Part shown: positions 34,252 to 44,308 of the stretch, one piece after another
Layout: each line of letters starts with the position of its first letter
Numbering within the stretch: position 1 is the stretch's first letter
Assembly (NCBI RefSeq): GCF_013155465.1
Contig: NZ_JABJVX010000003.1
Span: 90,086-154,085 of the forward strand
Direction of reading: 5' to 3'
Length of the DNA stretch: 64,000 nucleotides
Origin: Alterinioella nitratireducens
Lineage (GTDB): Bacteria > Pseudomonadota > Alphaproteobacteria > Rhodobacterales > Rhodobacteraceae
Notes under the pieces: model-generated
What the model was told of the DNA's origin: nothing
The model's input: only the letters and a program-made list of their open reading frames with translations
The model's database searches: none
Program-made: the position numbers and the translations under genes

Positions 34252-35442
34252 CTAGACCGCCGCCGCCGCAGCACAGCCGGCGCCGAAATCGGCCTTGAGG
34301 ATCTCGATCTCCTCGATGCCCACTGAGATGCGGAAGAAGCCTTCCGACATGCCCAGTTCCGCGCGCTGTTCCGGGGTCATGACCCGGTGCGAGGAGGTCG
34401 CGGGATGGCTGAGCGTAGTGCCGACATCGCCGAGCGTGGGGGCAAAGGCGACCTCGGGCATGGCCTCGACCAACGCGTTGGTCTGCGCCCGCCCGCCTTC
34501 GATCTCGAAGCTGACCATGTTGCCGAAATTCCCGCCGAGAAGCGCCTTGGCGCGGGCGTGGTCGGGGTGGTCCGACCGGCCCGGATAGAGCACGCGGGCC
34601 ACACCCGGCTGTTCGGCCAGGAAATCGGCCAGCGCCGCCGCGTTTGCCTGCGCCCGGTCAAAGCGCAGATCGAAGGTGAAGAGGCCACGTTCGGCCAGCC
34701 AGCATTCATTCGGGCTCGGCGTCAGGCCGGTGGTGACGGCAAAGACCCGCATCGCCTGCGTCAGTTCGGGGTCGCGGGCGACGACATAGCCAAGCGTCAC
34801 GTCGGAATGGCCTGCAAGCAGCTTGGTGACGGAATGGATGACGATATCGGCACCGTGGTCAAAGGGCCGGTAGGCGCGCGGCGTGGTGAAGGTGTTGTCG
34901 ACGGCCAGCCACACGCCGTGACGCTTTGCGATCTTGGCAATCGCGGCCATGTCGGCCACGCGCAGGGTCGGGTTGGAGACGACCTCGACCAGGATCATCT
35001 TTGTCTCGGGCCGGATCGCGGCCTCGATGGCGGCGGCATCGGTGGGGTCTGTCAGGCTGGTCTCGATCCCGAAGCGCGGCAGGTCTTCACGCATCATCCG
35101 CAGCGAGCGGCCATAGAGCTGATCGCCGCCGATGACGTGGTCGCCTGCCTTCAGAAGCCCCATGAGCGCCGCGGTAACGGCGGCCATGCCCGATCCGGTG
35201 ACGATGCCGCCCGTCCCGCCTTCCAGCATGTCGATCTTGGCAGCGAGGACATCGGCGTTGGGATGGCCTTCGCGGGCATAGGTATAGCCCGCCTCGCGGC
35301 CTTCATATTGCGCGTCCAGCATGTCGGGCGAGGGCGAGGCGTAGACCACCGATTGCTGGATCGGCGTCACCACGGCGCGGCTGACACTATCGGGGAAGGC
35401 CAAGCGGCGGATCAGGGTCTGGGGGGTGTTGCGTCGGGTCAT
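34252..35442 (-). CDS. Cys/Met-metabolism PLP enzyme, cystathionine beta-lyase-like
   Basis: A 396-residue fold-type I PLP enzyme. VTGSGMAAVTAALMGLL is the phosphate-binding loop, AVDNTFTTPRAYRPFDHGADIVIHSVTKLLAGHSD contains the cofactor Asp and the Schiff-base Lys near residue 203, and NMVSFEI and SHPATSSHR follow. It would cleave cystathionine to homocysteine (MetC) or act as a gamma-lyase; the family does not separate cleanly by eye. I start at the ATG at 35442; a TTG 24 bases upstream has no ribosome site. Confidence 0.8.
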   Translation of the reverse strand: MTRRNTPQTLIRRLAFPDSVSRAVVTPIQQSVVYASPSPDMLDAQYEGREAGYTYAREGHPNADVLAAKIDMLEGGTGGIVTGSGMAAVTAALMGLLKAGDHVIGGDQLYGRSLRMMREDLPRFGIETSLTDPTDAAAIEAAIRPETKMILVEVVSNPTLRVADMAAIAKIAKRHGVWLAVDNTFTTPRAYRPFDHGADIVIHSVTKLLAGHSDVTLGYVVARDPELTQAMRVFAVTTGLTPSPNECWLAERGLFTFDLRFDRAQANAAALADFLAEQPGVARVLYPGRSDHPDHARAKALLGGNFGNMVSFEIEGGRAQTNALVEAMPEVAFAPTLGDVGTTLSHPATSSHRVMTPEQRAELGMSEGFFRISVGIEEIEILKADFGAGCAAAAAV

Positions 35443-35519
35443 CACTGCACTTTCGGAGAGGGGCAATTTTTCGGAAAAATTGGGCCAAATTCTTGCGAAG
35501 AATTTCGGCCCGATACGTC

Positions 35520-36785
35520 TTACGGGCGCACGGTGCCGTCGCCCGTGACGAGATATTTGAACGAGGTCAGCTGTTCCGCCCCGACCGGCCCGCGCGCGTG
35601 CAGCTTGCCGGTGGCGATGCCGATCTCGGCCCCCATCCCGAACTCGGCCCCGTCGGCGAACTGGGTCGAGGCGTTGCGCATCAGGATCGCGCTGTCGAGC
35701 CGCTGGAAGAAGCGCGCGGCGGCCTCGTCATCCTCGGTGATGATGGCATCGGTGTGGTTCGAGCCGTAGGTTCGGATATGGGCGATGGCCGCGTCGATAT
35801 CATCGACCACGCGGGCGGCGATGATCATGTCCAGGAATTCCTGTCCGAAATCCTCCGGAGCAGCCGCGGAGACTCCGTCGATGGCCTGCAGGGTCGCGTC
35901 GCCGCGCACATCGACACCGGCGCTGATCAATGCGCGGATCACGCCCTGCCCGATCGTGTCCAACACCTGCCGGTGGATCAGCAGGCATTCCGCCGAGCCG
36001 CAAATGCCGGTGCGCCGCGTCTTGGCGTTCAGCACGACGTCCAGCGCCTTGACCGGGTCAGCGGCGGCGTCGACATAGACATGGCAGATGCCTTCGAGAT
36101 GGGCAAAGACCGGCACCCGCGCCTCGCGCTGGACCAGCCCCACCAGCCCCTTGCCGCCGCGCGGCACGATGACATCGACATACTCAGTCAAGGTCAGCAG
36201 CGCCGACACCGCCGCCCGGTCGCGGGTCGGCACAAGCTGGATCGCATCCTCGGGCAGGTCGGCGGCGCGCAACCCCTCGCGCAGGCAGTCGGCCAGCAGG
36301 GCGGAGCTGTTGAGGCTCTCCGAGCCGCCGCGCAGGATCACGGCATTGCCCGATTTCAGGCAGAGCGCGCCGGCATCCGCCGTCACGTTGGGGCGGCTTT
36401 CATAGATCACGCCGATGACGCCGAGCGGCGTGCGGACGCGGCTGATATGCAGGCCCGAGGGCCTGTCCCATTCCGCGATCACCGCGCCGACGGGATCATC
36501 CTGCCCCGCCACGGCGCGCAGACCGTCGGCGATGGATTTCACCCGCGCTTCATCCAGCAGCAGCCGGTCCATCATCGCCTCCGACAGCCCCTTGTCGCGA
36601 CCAAACTCCAGGTCCTTGGCATTGGCCGCGATGATCTCGGCGCGGCGCTTCCAGACCGTATCGGCGGCAGCGTTCAGCGCCTTGGCCTTGGCCTCTGACG
36701 GGGCGAAGGCCAGCGTGGCAGCGGCGGCATTCGCGCGCGCGCCCATCTCGTCCATCAGGGCGGGGATGTCGGCATGGTCTTTCAT
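35520..36785 (-). CDS. proA: Gamma-glutamyl phosphate reductase
   Basis: A 421-residue aldehyde-dehydrogenase-fold enzyme reducing gamma-glutamyl phosphate to glutamate semialdehyde with NADPH, second step of proline synthesis. Signatures: [20 protein letters not shown], the [33 protein letters not shown] stretch and catalytic Cys in [14 protein letters not shown] near residue 270. The start at 36785 ([15 protein letters not shown]) is preferred over the longer open frame. It lies 64 bases downstream of proB. Confidence 0.96.
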   Translation of the reverse strand: MKDHADIPALMDEMGARANAAAATLAFAPSEAKAKALNAAADTVWKRRAEIIAANAKDLEFGRDKGLSEAMMDRLLLDEARVKSIADGLRAVAGQDDPVGAVIAEWDRPSGLHISRVRTPLGVIGVIYESRPNVTADAGALCLKSGNAVILRGGSESLNSSALLADCLREGLRAADLPEDAIQLVPTRDRAAVSALLTLTEYVDVIVPRGGKGLVGLVQREARVPVFAHLEGICHVYVDAAADPVKALDVVLNAKTRRTGICGSAECLLIHRQVLDTIGQGVIRALISAGVDVRGDATLQAIDGVSAAAPEDFGQEFLDMIIAARVVDDIDAAIAHIRTYGSNHTDAIITEDDEAAARFFQRLDSAILMRNASTQFADGAEFGMGAEIGIATGKLHARGPVGAEQLTSFKYLVTGDGTVRP

Positions 36786-36820
36786 GAGTGAGGCTCCGGG
36801 ACGTGTTGCGGGCGGATTAT

Positions 36821-36842
36821 GAGTATTTGGGACCAAGAAGAT
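36821..36842. repeat. Dispersed intergenic motif, copy 1
   Basis: A 22-base motif beginning GAGTATTTGG and ending ACCAAGAAGAT in the proB-proA gap. The reverse complement, one base shorter, recurs at 41003-41023. A looser relative (GATATTTGCGGAACAAAGAAG-type) lies near 5401-5420. Not palindromic; function unknown. Confidence 0.5.
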
Positions 36843-36849
36843 AGGGGGA

Positions 36850-39122
<2,273 letters not shown>

Positions 39123-39171
39123 TCAAAGACGCCGCCGAAAAGGTCGCGTCATCCGGCATGGGGATTTGGCC

Positions 39172-39711
39172 TCAGGCGAACTTGCGCAGATAGGTCCAGG
39201 TCGGCACTTTCGCGCCGCGCGCAACACAGAATGCCTCGGCATCGCCGAGATAGTCGAAGCGCGCATTGGTCAGCACGCGGGCCGAACCGGGATTGTCCTG
39301 GAAGACGCTGGCGAACATCGTGTCATTGGTCAGCGGATTGGCCCGGACCATCGCTTTGACGGCCTCGGAGGCAAGCCCGGTGTTCCACATCGCGGGCGCC
39401 ACCCAATAGCCGATCTCGGCCTGGTTGCGGCTCATCTGTTCCAGGCTGATCACGCCCATCAGCTCCGCGCCGCCCTGTTCCGAGGCGTCCATCGCCCAGA
39501 CATGTTCCGTGCGGGTCGGCTTTTGCGCCCGCGCCACGAAGGCCTCGGCCACACCGGGGGGCAGCGGATGGGGGATTGTGGTGGTCATCTCGGCCACGCG
39601 CCGGTCGGCGGCATAAAGCTCCAACAGGCCGACATCGGACATGCGCAGCGGGCGCAGGACGAAGCGGGGGGTTTCGATGATGGGCTGCTGAACGATAGTT
39701 TCCTGTTTCAT
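39172..39711 (-). CDS. GNAT family N-acetyltransferase, RimJ/RimL-like
   Basis: A 179-residue acetyl-CoA-dependent acetyltransferase. ETPRFVLRPLRMSDVGLL is the RimJ/RimL-type N-terminus, GVISLEQMSRNQAEIGYWVAPAMWNTGLASEAVKAM spans the acetyl-CoA binding core (motif A is degenerate: WNTGLASEA in place of QxxGxG/A), and NPGSARVLTNARFDYLG is the last strand region. The substrate is unknown. It sits between rpmA and obgE, a common place for this gene in Rhodobacteraceae. Start at 39711; the open frame is longer. Confidence 0.82.
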   Translation of the reverse strand: MKQETIVQQPIIETPRFVLRPLRMSDVGLLELYAADRRVAEMTTTIPHPLPPGVAEAFVARAQKPTRTEHVWAMDASEQGGAELMGVISLEQMSRNQAEIGYWVAPAMWNTGLASEAVKAMVRANPLTNDTMFASVFQDNPGSARVLTNARFDYLGDAEAFCVARGAKVPTWTYLRKFA

Positions 39712-39805
39712 TCTGTCCCTCCCAGAACAGTGTGGGGTCGGAGCCCCGATTGCCCTTACGTAAATCTGGGGGCGGCAAGATCCGATCGCAAGACCTTGAA
39801 CGATC

Positions 39806-39837
39806 AAGGGGGACCGGATGTTGCGCCGATCCCCCTT
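39806..39837 (-). terminator. Weak hairpin after rpmA
   Basis: AAGGGGGA (39806-39813) and TCCCCCTT (39830-39837) form an eight-base-pair stem downstream of rpmA. Only two Ts follow on the minus strand, so read-through into the GNAT and obgE genes is likely. Confidence 0.35.
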
Positions 39838-39861
39838 TGTAACTTGTCAGAAAGGAGCGGC

Positions 39862-40131
39862 TTATTCAGCGGCCTCGGCCACCGGCAGCACGGAAATGAA
39901 GGTGCGGCCCTTGAGGCCCTTGTGGAACTTCACCGACCCCTCGGCGGTGGCGAAGATCGTGTGATCCTTGCCCATGCCGACGCCCTCGCCCGGCCACATC
40001 TTGGTGCCGCGCTGACGCATGATGATGTTGCCGGGGATCACGCTCTCGCCGCCGTATTTCTTGACGCCAAGACGACGACCCGCTGAATCGCGGCCGTTCC
40101 GGGAGCTACCGCCTGCTTTTTTATGTGCCAT
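39862..40131 (-). CDS. rpmA: 50S ribosomal protein L27
   Basis: An 89-residue large-subunit protein whose N-terminus reaches the peptidyl-transferase centre. [29 protein letters not shown] and [25 protein letters not shown] are the L27 signatures. No N-terminal extension of the Firmicutes type. It lies 12 bases downstream of rplU. Confidence 0.98.
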   Translation of the reverse strand: MAHKKAGGSSRNGRDSAGRRLGVKKYGGESVIPGNIIMRQRGTKMWPGEGVGMGKDHTIFATAEGSVKFHKGLKGRTFISVLPVAEAAE

Positions 40132-40143
40132 GGGTTGGTCTCC

Positions 40144-40788
40144 TTATTCTGCGAGCTTGGCCTGGGCCTGTTCGACCCAGCCATCGCGTTCGATACGGCC
40201 CTTGAAGGACAGCTTTTCCTCGATCTCTTCGATCTGCTCGGGCGTGAACGCCGCGATCTGGGCGAAGGTGGTGACACCCGCCTCATGCAGCTTCTTCTCC
40301 AGCGCCGGGCCGACACCGGTCAGCGCCTTCAGGTCGTCGCCACCAGCGGCGGCCGCCGCCTTGGGCGCCTCGGCCTTTTTCGGGGCGGCTTTCTTCGCGG
40401 CGGGCTTGGGCGCGGGGGCCGCGGCCTCGGCGGCGGTGCCGCCAATGGCTGCCTTGACGCCGGTCTTGTCGCCGCCCGATGCAAGGATGTCGGTGATCCG
40501 CACCAGGGTCAGTTTCTGGCGATGCCCGCGCGTGCGCTGCGAGCCATGCTTGCGGCGGCGCTTGACGAAATTGATCACCTTGTCGCCCTTGATCTGGTCG
40601 ATCACGGTGGCCTGCACGGCGGCACCGGCGATCGAGGGCGTCCCGAGCGTGGTGGTGTCCCCGCCAAGCATCAAGATCTCGTTGAACTGGATGGTTTCAC
40701 CTGCATCGGCGGCCAGTTTCTCAACGCGCAGAACGTCACCGGACTGCACCTTGTACTGCTTGCCACCGGTCTTGAGGACCGCAAACAT
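40144..40788 (-). CDS. rplU: 50S ribosomal protein L21 with C-terminal helix-hairpin-helix extension
   Basis: A 214-residue L21; classical L21 is about 103. Residues 1-103 are L21 proper (MFAVLKTGGKQYKVQSGDVLRVEKL, KVINFVKRRRKHGSQRTRGHRQKLTLVRI). Then come an Ala/Lys/Pro linker (about 125-150) and a C-terminal domain near 150-214 with DLKALTGVGPALEKKLHEAG, a helix-hairpin-helix of the kind seen fused to other proteins in alphaproteobacteria. The start is the ATG at 40788 after GAAGGAAGACG. First gene of rplU-rpmA. Confidence 0.96.
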   Translation of the reverse strand: MFAVLKTGGKQYKVQSGDVLRVEKLAADAGETIQFNEILMLGGDTTTLGTPSIAGAAVQATVIDQIKGDKVINFVKRRRKHGSQRTRGHRQKLTLVRITDILASGGDKTGVKAAIGGTAAEAAAPAPKPAAKKAAPKKAEAPKAAAAAGGDDLKALTGVGPALEKKLHEAGVTTFAQIAAFTPEQIEEIEEKLSFKGRIERDGWVEQAQAKLAE

Positions 40789-41148
40789 CGTCGTCTTCCT
40801 TCTTTTCCCGCGCCCTGCGGCCCCTATCAAGGTGTTGTCGCGGAACCGTTCCGCGCCTCGGGCTGCGTGCCCCGTTTCGGGACATCCGTTGAATAGATCA
40901 TGTGGACCGTCAGAAAGCCCGCGGTCCGTTAGAGGCCTGCATGTGCCGCAGCCCCGCGGCCAAGTCAAGTCTCAAACCGTGAAAATCCCGCACAACCTGC
41001 CCATCTTCTTGGTCCAAATACTCAAACCCGTCGATTGACGCGCGCACCATCCGCAGACCCGTGGTCACCGCCCCCGCCACCGGCCCATGGCAATGCGTCT
41101 GAAGAAGGGCGCCAGCGGCGCCTGCCGCCGGACGCGCGCCCCGTCAGA
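40789..41148 (-). promoter_or_regulatory. rplU upstream region: promoter and leader hairpins
   Basis: Minus strand: -35 TTGACT (40968-40963), 17-base spacer, a weak -10 (CACATG, 40945-40940), leader of about 145 bases. In the leader CGCGGAA/TTCCGCG (40839-40845, 40849-40855) forms a perfect seven-base-pair hairpin with a three-base loop, and CCCG/CGGG with a TTT loop lies near 40870-40880. The rest of the gap holds the second copy of a dispersed motif (41003-41023); no gene is supported. Confidence 0.45.
41003..41023. repeat. Dispersed intergenic motif, copy 2
   Basis: ATCTTCTTGG followed by TCCAAATACTC; the inverted, one-base-shorter copy of the motif at 36821-36842. Confidence 0.5.
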
Positions 41149-41988
41149 TCACAGCGTATCGCCCGACATGAACAGCGCGGCGGTCGTGCCCAGGCGGTAG
41201 CTCATGGTCTCGAACACCGCGTCGAACCCGGCGAAAAGCGCGGCATTATAGGCCTGCGCGGCGGGCGTCTCGGAAAAGGCGATATAGGCCTCCATCTCGG
41301 CATCGGTGAGGTCTTCATAGGCCATGACCTGGAACGAGTAGAGCCACAGAACCGTGTTGCGGCGGATCTCTGGCTCCTGGCCCCAGACCTCGTTCAGCAT
41401 CATCGCCGGCGGCAGCGCCTGCTCATAGGCGCCCGCATCCGACATGCCGCGATAGAAGGCGTAGTTCGAGTTCAGCGCGCCCGAGACATTGAGGTCGACG
41501 AACCCGTTCACCTCGTTGAAGCGGGTCAGCTGTTCGATCCGCGGCGCGTTCTCCTCCAGCATCCGGAAATAGACATCGTTGGCGACGGTCTCGGTCTCCT
41601 CATCGGAAATCGCGCGCCAGGCCTCCAATTCGCCCGCGATGATGCGCTGGCCCAGGTCGGAGGCGAAGAACCGGGTGGCGGCCGAGATCTCGGCCGCGCT
41701 CATCCGGTCTTGCGGAAAGCTCTCCACGAAGACCTGTTGCAGGGGGGCCGCGCGGTAATAGCCGCTGAGGATCCCGCGCCACGCCGCGCCGCCGCGACCG
41801 GGAAAGAGCGTCTCCTCCAGGTCGACGGCATCCTCCAGCCCGATCTCGGCCAGGATCTCGAAATTCTCCTCCATCTCGACGGCGGCAAAGAGCGCCTGAA
41901 GCTCGGGCGAGATCTCCGGCGCGGTCTGCGCCACACCCGGCCCGCTGGCCAGCACGAAGATCAGGGATGTCAGGGCGGCACGAAGCAT
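41149..41988 (-). CDS. Secreted DUF2059-like protein
   Basis: A 279-residue protein with a signal peptide (MLRAALTSLIFVLASGPGVAQ). The helical segments AATRFFASDLGQRIIAGELEAW and, near the end, MEAYIAFSETPAAQAYNAALFAGFDAVFETM resemble the DUF2059 repeat, which pairs a helix with an F-x-S-x-x-G/A-x-x-(Y/F) motif. No enzymatic residues are recognisable; probably periplasmic. It is alone in its orientation next to the tRNA gene. Confidence 0.65.
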   Translation of the reverse strand: MLRAALTSLIFVLASGPGVAQTAPEISPELQALFAAVEMEENFEILAEIGLEDAVDLEETLFPGRGGAAWRGILSGYYRAAPLQQVFVESFPQDRMSAAEISAATRFFASDLGQRIIAGELEAWRAISDEETETVANDVYFRMLEENAPRIEQLTRFNEVNGFVDLNVSGALNSNYAFYRGMSDAGAYEQALPPAMMLNEVWGQEPEIRRNTVLWLYSFQVMAYEDLTDAEMEAYIAFSETPAAQAYNAALFAGFDAVFETMSYRLGTTAALFMSGDTL

Positions 41989-42105
41989 GGCGGCGGTCCT
42001 CTTTCGGGGTCAGGTGTCTGCCGCGCAAGATGGGCAGGCGCGCGCGACAAATCCACCCCATTTTCCGCAAGCCGCCCCGGATCGGCGGGAAAGCGTCACT
42101 TCGCC

Positions 42106-42133
42106 CTTGCACGTCCCGCCCCAAGCCTCTAAA
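42106..42133 (+). promoter_or_regulatory. Candidate promoter of tRNA-Ser
   Basis: -35 CTTGCA (42106-42111), 16-base spacer, -10-like TCTAAA (42128-42133), placing the start about 20 bases before the tRNA. Confidence 0.4.
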
Positions 42134-42160
42134 TCGCGGCCCACGACCCGGAAAAAGCGC

Positions 42161-42250
42161 GGAGAGGTGCCGGAGTGGTCGAACGGGGCGGTCTCGAAAA
42201 CCGTTGTGGGTGCAAGCCTACCCAGGGTTCGAATCCCTGTCTCTCCGCCA
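42161..42250 (+). tRNA. tRNA-Ser(CGA)
   Basis: A 90-base class II tRNA. The acceptor GGAGAGG pairs with TCTCTCC (G-T at the last pair), discriminator G, and CCA is encoded at 42248-42250. The anticodon stem GCGGT/ACCGT frames loop CTCGAAA with anticodon CGA at 42195-42197, reading UCG. A long variable arm precedes the GGTTCGAAT T-loop, as expected for serine. Confidence 0.97.
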
Positions 42251-42578
42251 CTATCCTGCGCCGCGGCATCGGAGTGTGTCGGTCGCGCCCGTGCGGCCCA
42301 TCTTCCTCGTGGACGCAGATCCCATACCGGTTATTCCTGGTCCGGTCGCCTGACATCCGCCGACGGCGCGTCAGTCTCCCCGTCAGGGCTCGGCGGATGC
42401 CCTGTCCGTTGGCCCGGCTTTCCGCGAGGCGTTCAGCAAAGCCCACACCGGACGGGACAAGCGGGCATGCCTTGCAGCGACGCAGCGGCCCTGCGGGTGA
42501 TCCCCTGCCCGTCTTCGGCGCAAGCTGCCCAAACCTTGGGCATCGCCCCCAATCCTTGCGCCGCAAATTGGGCAATCG
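42251..42578 (+). other. tRNA-Ser to ureD intergenic region with operator-like repeat
   Basis: No gene is supported here. Its end holds a perfect seven-base inverted repeat TGCCCAA (42526-42532) / TTGGGCA (42536-42542) with a three-base centre, and a second half-site ATTGGGCA near 42567-42574, just before ureD. This could be the operator of the urease operon; the cognate regulator is unknown. Confidence 0.4.
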
Positions 42579-43514
42579 ATGTTTCGCGCGCGCCGCGCCA
42601 GCGTTTTTCATGGCGCATCGCGGCACGGTGTCGAAGAACCGGACCGATCACGAGACCGTCAACCGGAGCCCGCCATCACCCTCGCTGCCCCCATCCCCTG
42701 CGATGCTGCGCTGCCCTTGCAGCCGCGTGCCCGCGGCGCGGTTCGGCTATCCGCGAAAGCGGGGACAGGCGGCAGCCGGATCGACGGGTTGCGCCAGCAG
42801 GGATCGCTCAAATGCCTGTTCCCGCGCCGTGACGGGCCAACGCTCGACGCGGTGCTGGTGAACACGGCAGGGGGGCTTACCGGCGGGGACGCCTTCTCGA
42901 TCGCGGCGCGCGCCGGGGCGGGCAGCGCGCTGACACTGACGACCCAGGCGGCCGAGCGCGCCTATGCCGCACGGTCCGGTGAAACCGCGCGGATCGTGAC
43001 GCGGCTCGACGTCGCGTCCGGCGCGCGGATGACCTGGCTGCCACAGGAGACGATCCTGTTCGAGGGCTGCGCCCTCAAGCGGCGCTTGACCGTCACGCTG
43101 GCGCCGGATGCAACGGCGCTGGTGGTCGAACCGCTGGTCTTCGGGCGCAGGGCCATGGGTGAGGAGTTGCGCGCCGCAAGTCTCGATGACCGGATCGAGA
43201 TCCGTCGCGCCGGCAAACCGCTCTACCTCGATGCGATGCGGCTTTGCGGCGATATCGCGGCGCAGCTTGACCGCCCCCATGTCGCGGCGGGCGCGCGGGC
43301 GCTGGTGTCGCTTGTCCATGTCGGCCCCGATGCCGAGGCCCGCCTTGCGCCCCTGCGCGCGATGTTGCCCCGCAGCGGCGGTGTCAGCCTGATCGGTGAC
43401 GATGTTCTGGCTCTGCGCCTGCTGGCCCCTGACAGCCACGCGCTGCGCCAGGTCCTGATCCCGGCGCTCACGTTGCTGACCGGGAACCCCCTGCCCCGAT
43501 GCTGGATGACCTGA
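42579..43514 (+). CDS. ureD: Urease accessory protein UreD
   Basis: A 311-residue scaffold for urease nickel insertion (UreDFG complex). [61 protein letters not shown] and [17 protein letters not shown] are UreD signatures. The first 35-40 residues ([17 protein letters not shown]...) do not look like the family and the ATG at 42579 lacks a strong ribosome site. No other ATG/GTG lies in frame before the conserved part, so the true start is uncertain. First gene of the urease operon. Confidence 0.9.
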   Translation: MFRARRASVFHGASRHGVEEPDRSRDRQPEPAITLAAPIPCDAALPLQPRARGAVRLSAKAGTGGSRIDGLRQQGSLKCLFPRRDGPTLDAVLVNTAGGLTGGDAFSIAARAGAGSALTLTTQAAERAYAARSGETARIVTRLDVASGARMTWLPQETILFEGCALKRRLTVTLAPDATALVVEPLVFGRRAMGEELRAASLDDRIEIRRAGKPLYLDAMRLCGDIAAQLDRPHVAAGARALVSLVHVGPDAEARLAPLRAMLPRSGGVSLIGDDVLALRLLAPDSHALRQVLIPALTLLTGNPLPRCWMT

Positions 43515-43515
43515 G

Positions 43516-43818
43516 ATGAACCTGACCCCGCGAGAAAAAGACAAGCTGCTGATCTCCATGGCCGCCGAGGTGGCGCGAAAGCGCCTTGCGCGCGGTGTGC
43601 TGCTGAACCACCCCGAAGCGATTGCCTTGATCACCGATGCTGTGGTCGAGGGCGCGCGCGATGGCCGCTCGGTCGCCGACATGATGGAAGACGGCGCGCA
43701 GGTCGTGACCCGCGCGATGTGCATGCAAGGCGTGCCCGAGATGATCCGCGAGGTCCAGGTCGAGGCCACCTTTCCCGACGGCACCAAGCTTGTCACCGTT
43801 CATGAACCGATCCGCTGA
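43516..43818 (+). CDS. ureA: Urease subunit gamma
   Basis: A 100-residue structural subunit. [35 protein letters not shown], the [12 protein letters not shown] stretch and the end [26 protein letters not shown] are typical of UreA at normal length. It starts one base after ureD. UreA, UreB and UreC are separate genes, as in most proteobacteria. Confidence 0.98.
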   Translation: MNLTPREKDKLLISMAAEVARKRLARGVLLNHPEAIALITDAVVEGARDGRSVADMMEDGAQVVTRAMCMQGVPEMIREVQVEATFPDGTKLVTVHEPIR

Positions 43819-43829
43819 GGAGACCCCGG

Positions 43830-44006
43830 ATGAAAGCCCTTCTGCCCCTTCTTGCGCTTGCCGCGACGCCTGCCAGTGCCGATGTCTCGACGCTCGCCCA
43901 TAGCCACATGCAAGCCCCCGACTGGACCGGGTCCGTGCTTTTGCTCGTGGCAGCCGTGACACTCGCGCCGGTGACGCGGCGCGTGATCACGAGAGGGCGC
44001 GCATGA
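43830..44006 (+). CDS. 58-residue exported or membrane protein between ureA and ureB
   Basis: Begins ATGAAAGCC at 43830 after GAGGAGACCCC and its TGA overlaps the ureB ATG (ATGA), so it is translated as part of the operon. Sequence features: an N-terminal signal-like stretch ([17 protein letters not shown]), a short polar middle with two histidines ([11 protein letters not shown]), one hydrophobic helix ([13 protein letters not shown]) and a basic end (RRVITRGRA). Not recognised as a known family. Possible roles are nickel/metal handling or membrane attachment, but this is speculation. Confidence 0.65.
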   Translation: MKALLPLLALAATPASADVSTLAHSHMQAPDWTGSVLLLVAAVTLAPVTRRVITRGRA

Positions 44007-44308
44007 TCCCCGGTGAGCTTCTCCCCGCCGATGGCACGCTGACCCTCAATGAGGGCCGCGCGGCAATCACGCTGATGGTCGCCAATACCGGCGACCGCCC
44101 GGTGCAGGTCGGCTCGCATTTCCATTTCGCCGAGGCCAACCACGCCCTGGAGTTCGACCGCGATGCGGCGCGCGGGATGCGGCTGGACATCGCGGCGGGA
44201 ACCGCCGTGCGTTTCGAACCCGGCCAACGCCGCGAGGTGAGCCTGATCGATATCGGCGGCGCGCGGCGGGTCTTCGGGTTCAATCAAGCCGTGATGGGAC
44301 CGCTCTGA
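44003..44308 (+). CDS. ureB: Urease subunit beta
   Basis: A 101-residue structural subunit. [49 protein letters not shown] and [29 protein letters not shown] are UreB signatures. Start overlaps the small protein's stop and its own TGA overlaps the ureC ATG, so the operon is tightly coupled. Confidence 0.98.
   Translation: MIPGELLPADGTLTLNEGRAAITLMVANTGDRPVQVGSHFHFAEANHALEFDRDAARGMRLDIAAGTAVRFEPGQRREVSLIDIGGARRVFGFNQAVMGPL

Noticed and set aside
41035..42132. Long plus-strand frame opposite the DUF2059 gene
   Set aside because: Shadow of the minus-strand gene, which has a signal peptide and coherent helical sequence.
42129..42626. Minus-strand frame with RQGFEPWVGLHP, opposite tRNA-Ser
   Set aside because: This is the well-known false protein arising from translating a tRNA-Ser gene antisense; the tRNA explains the sequence.
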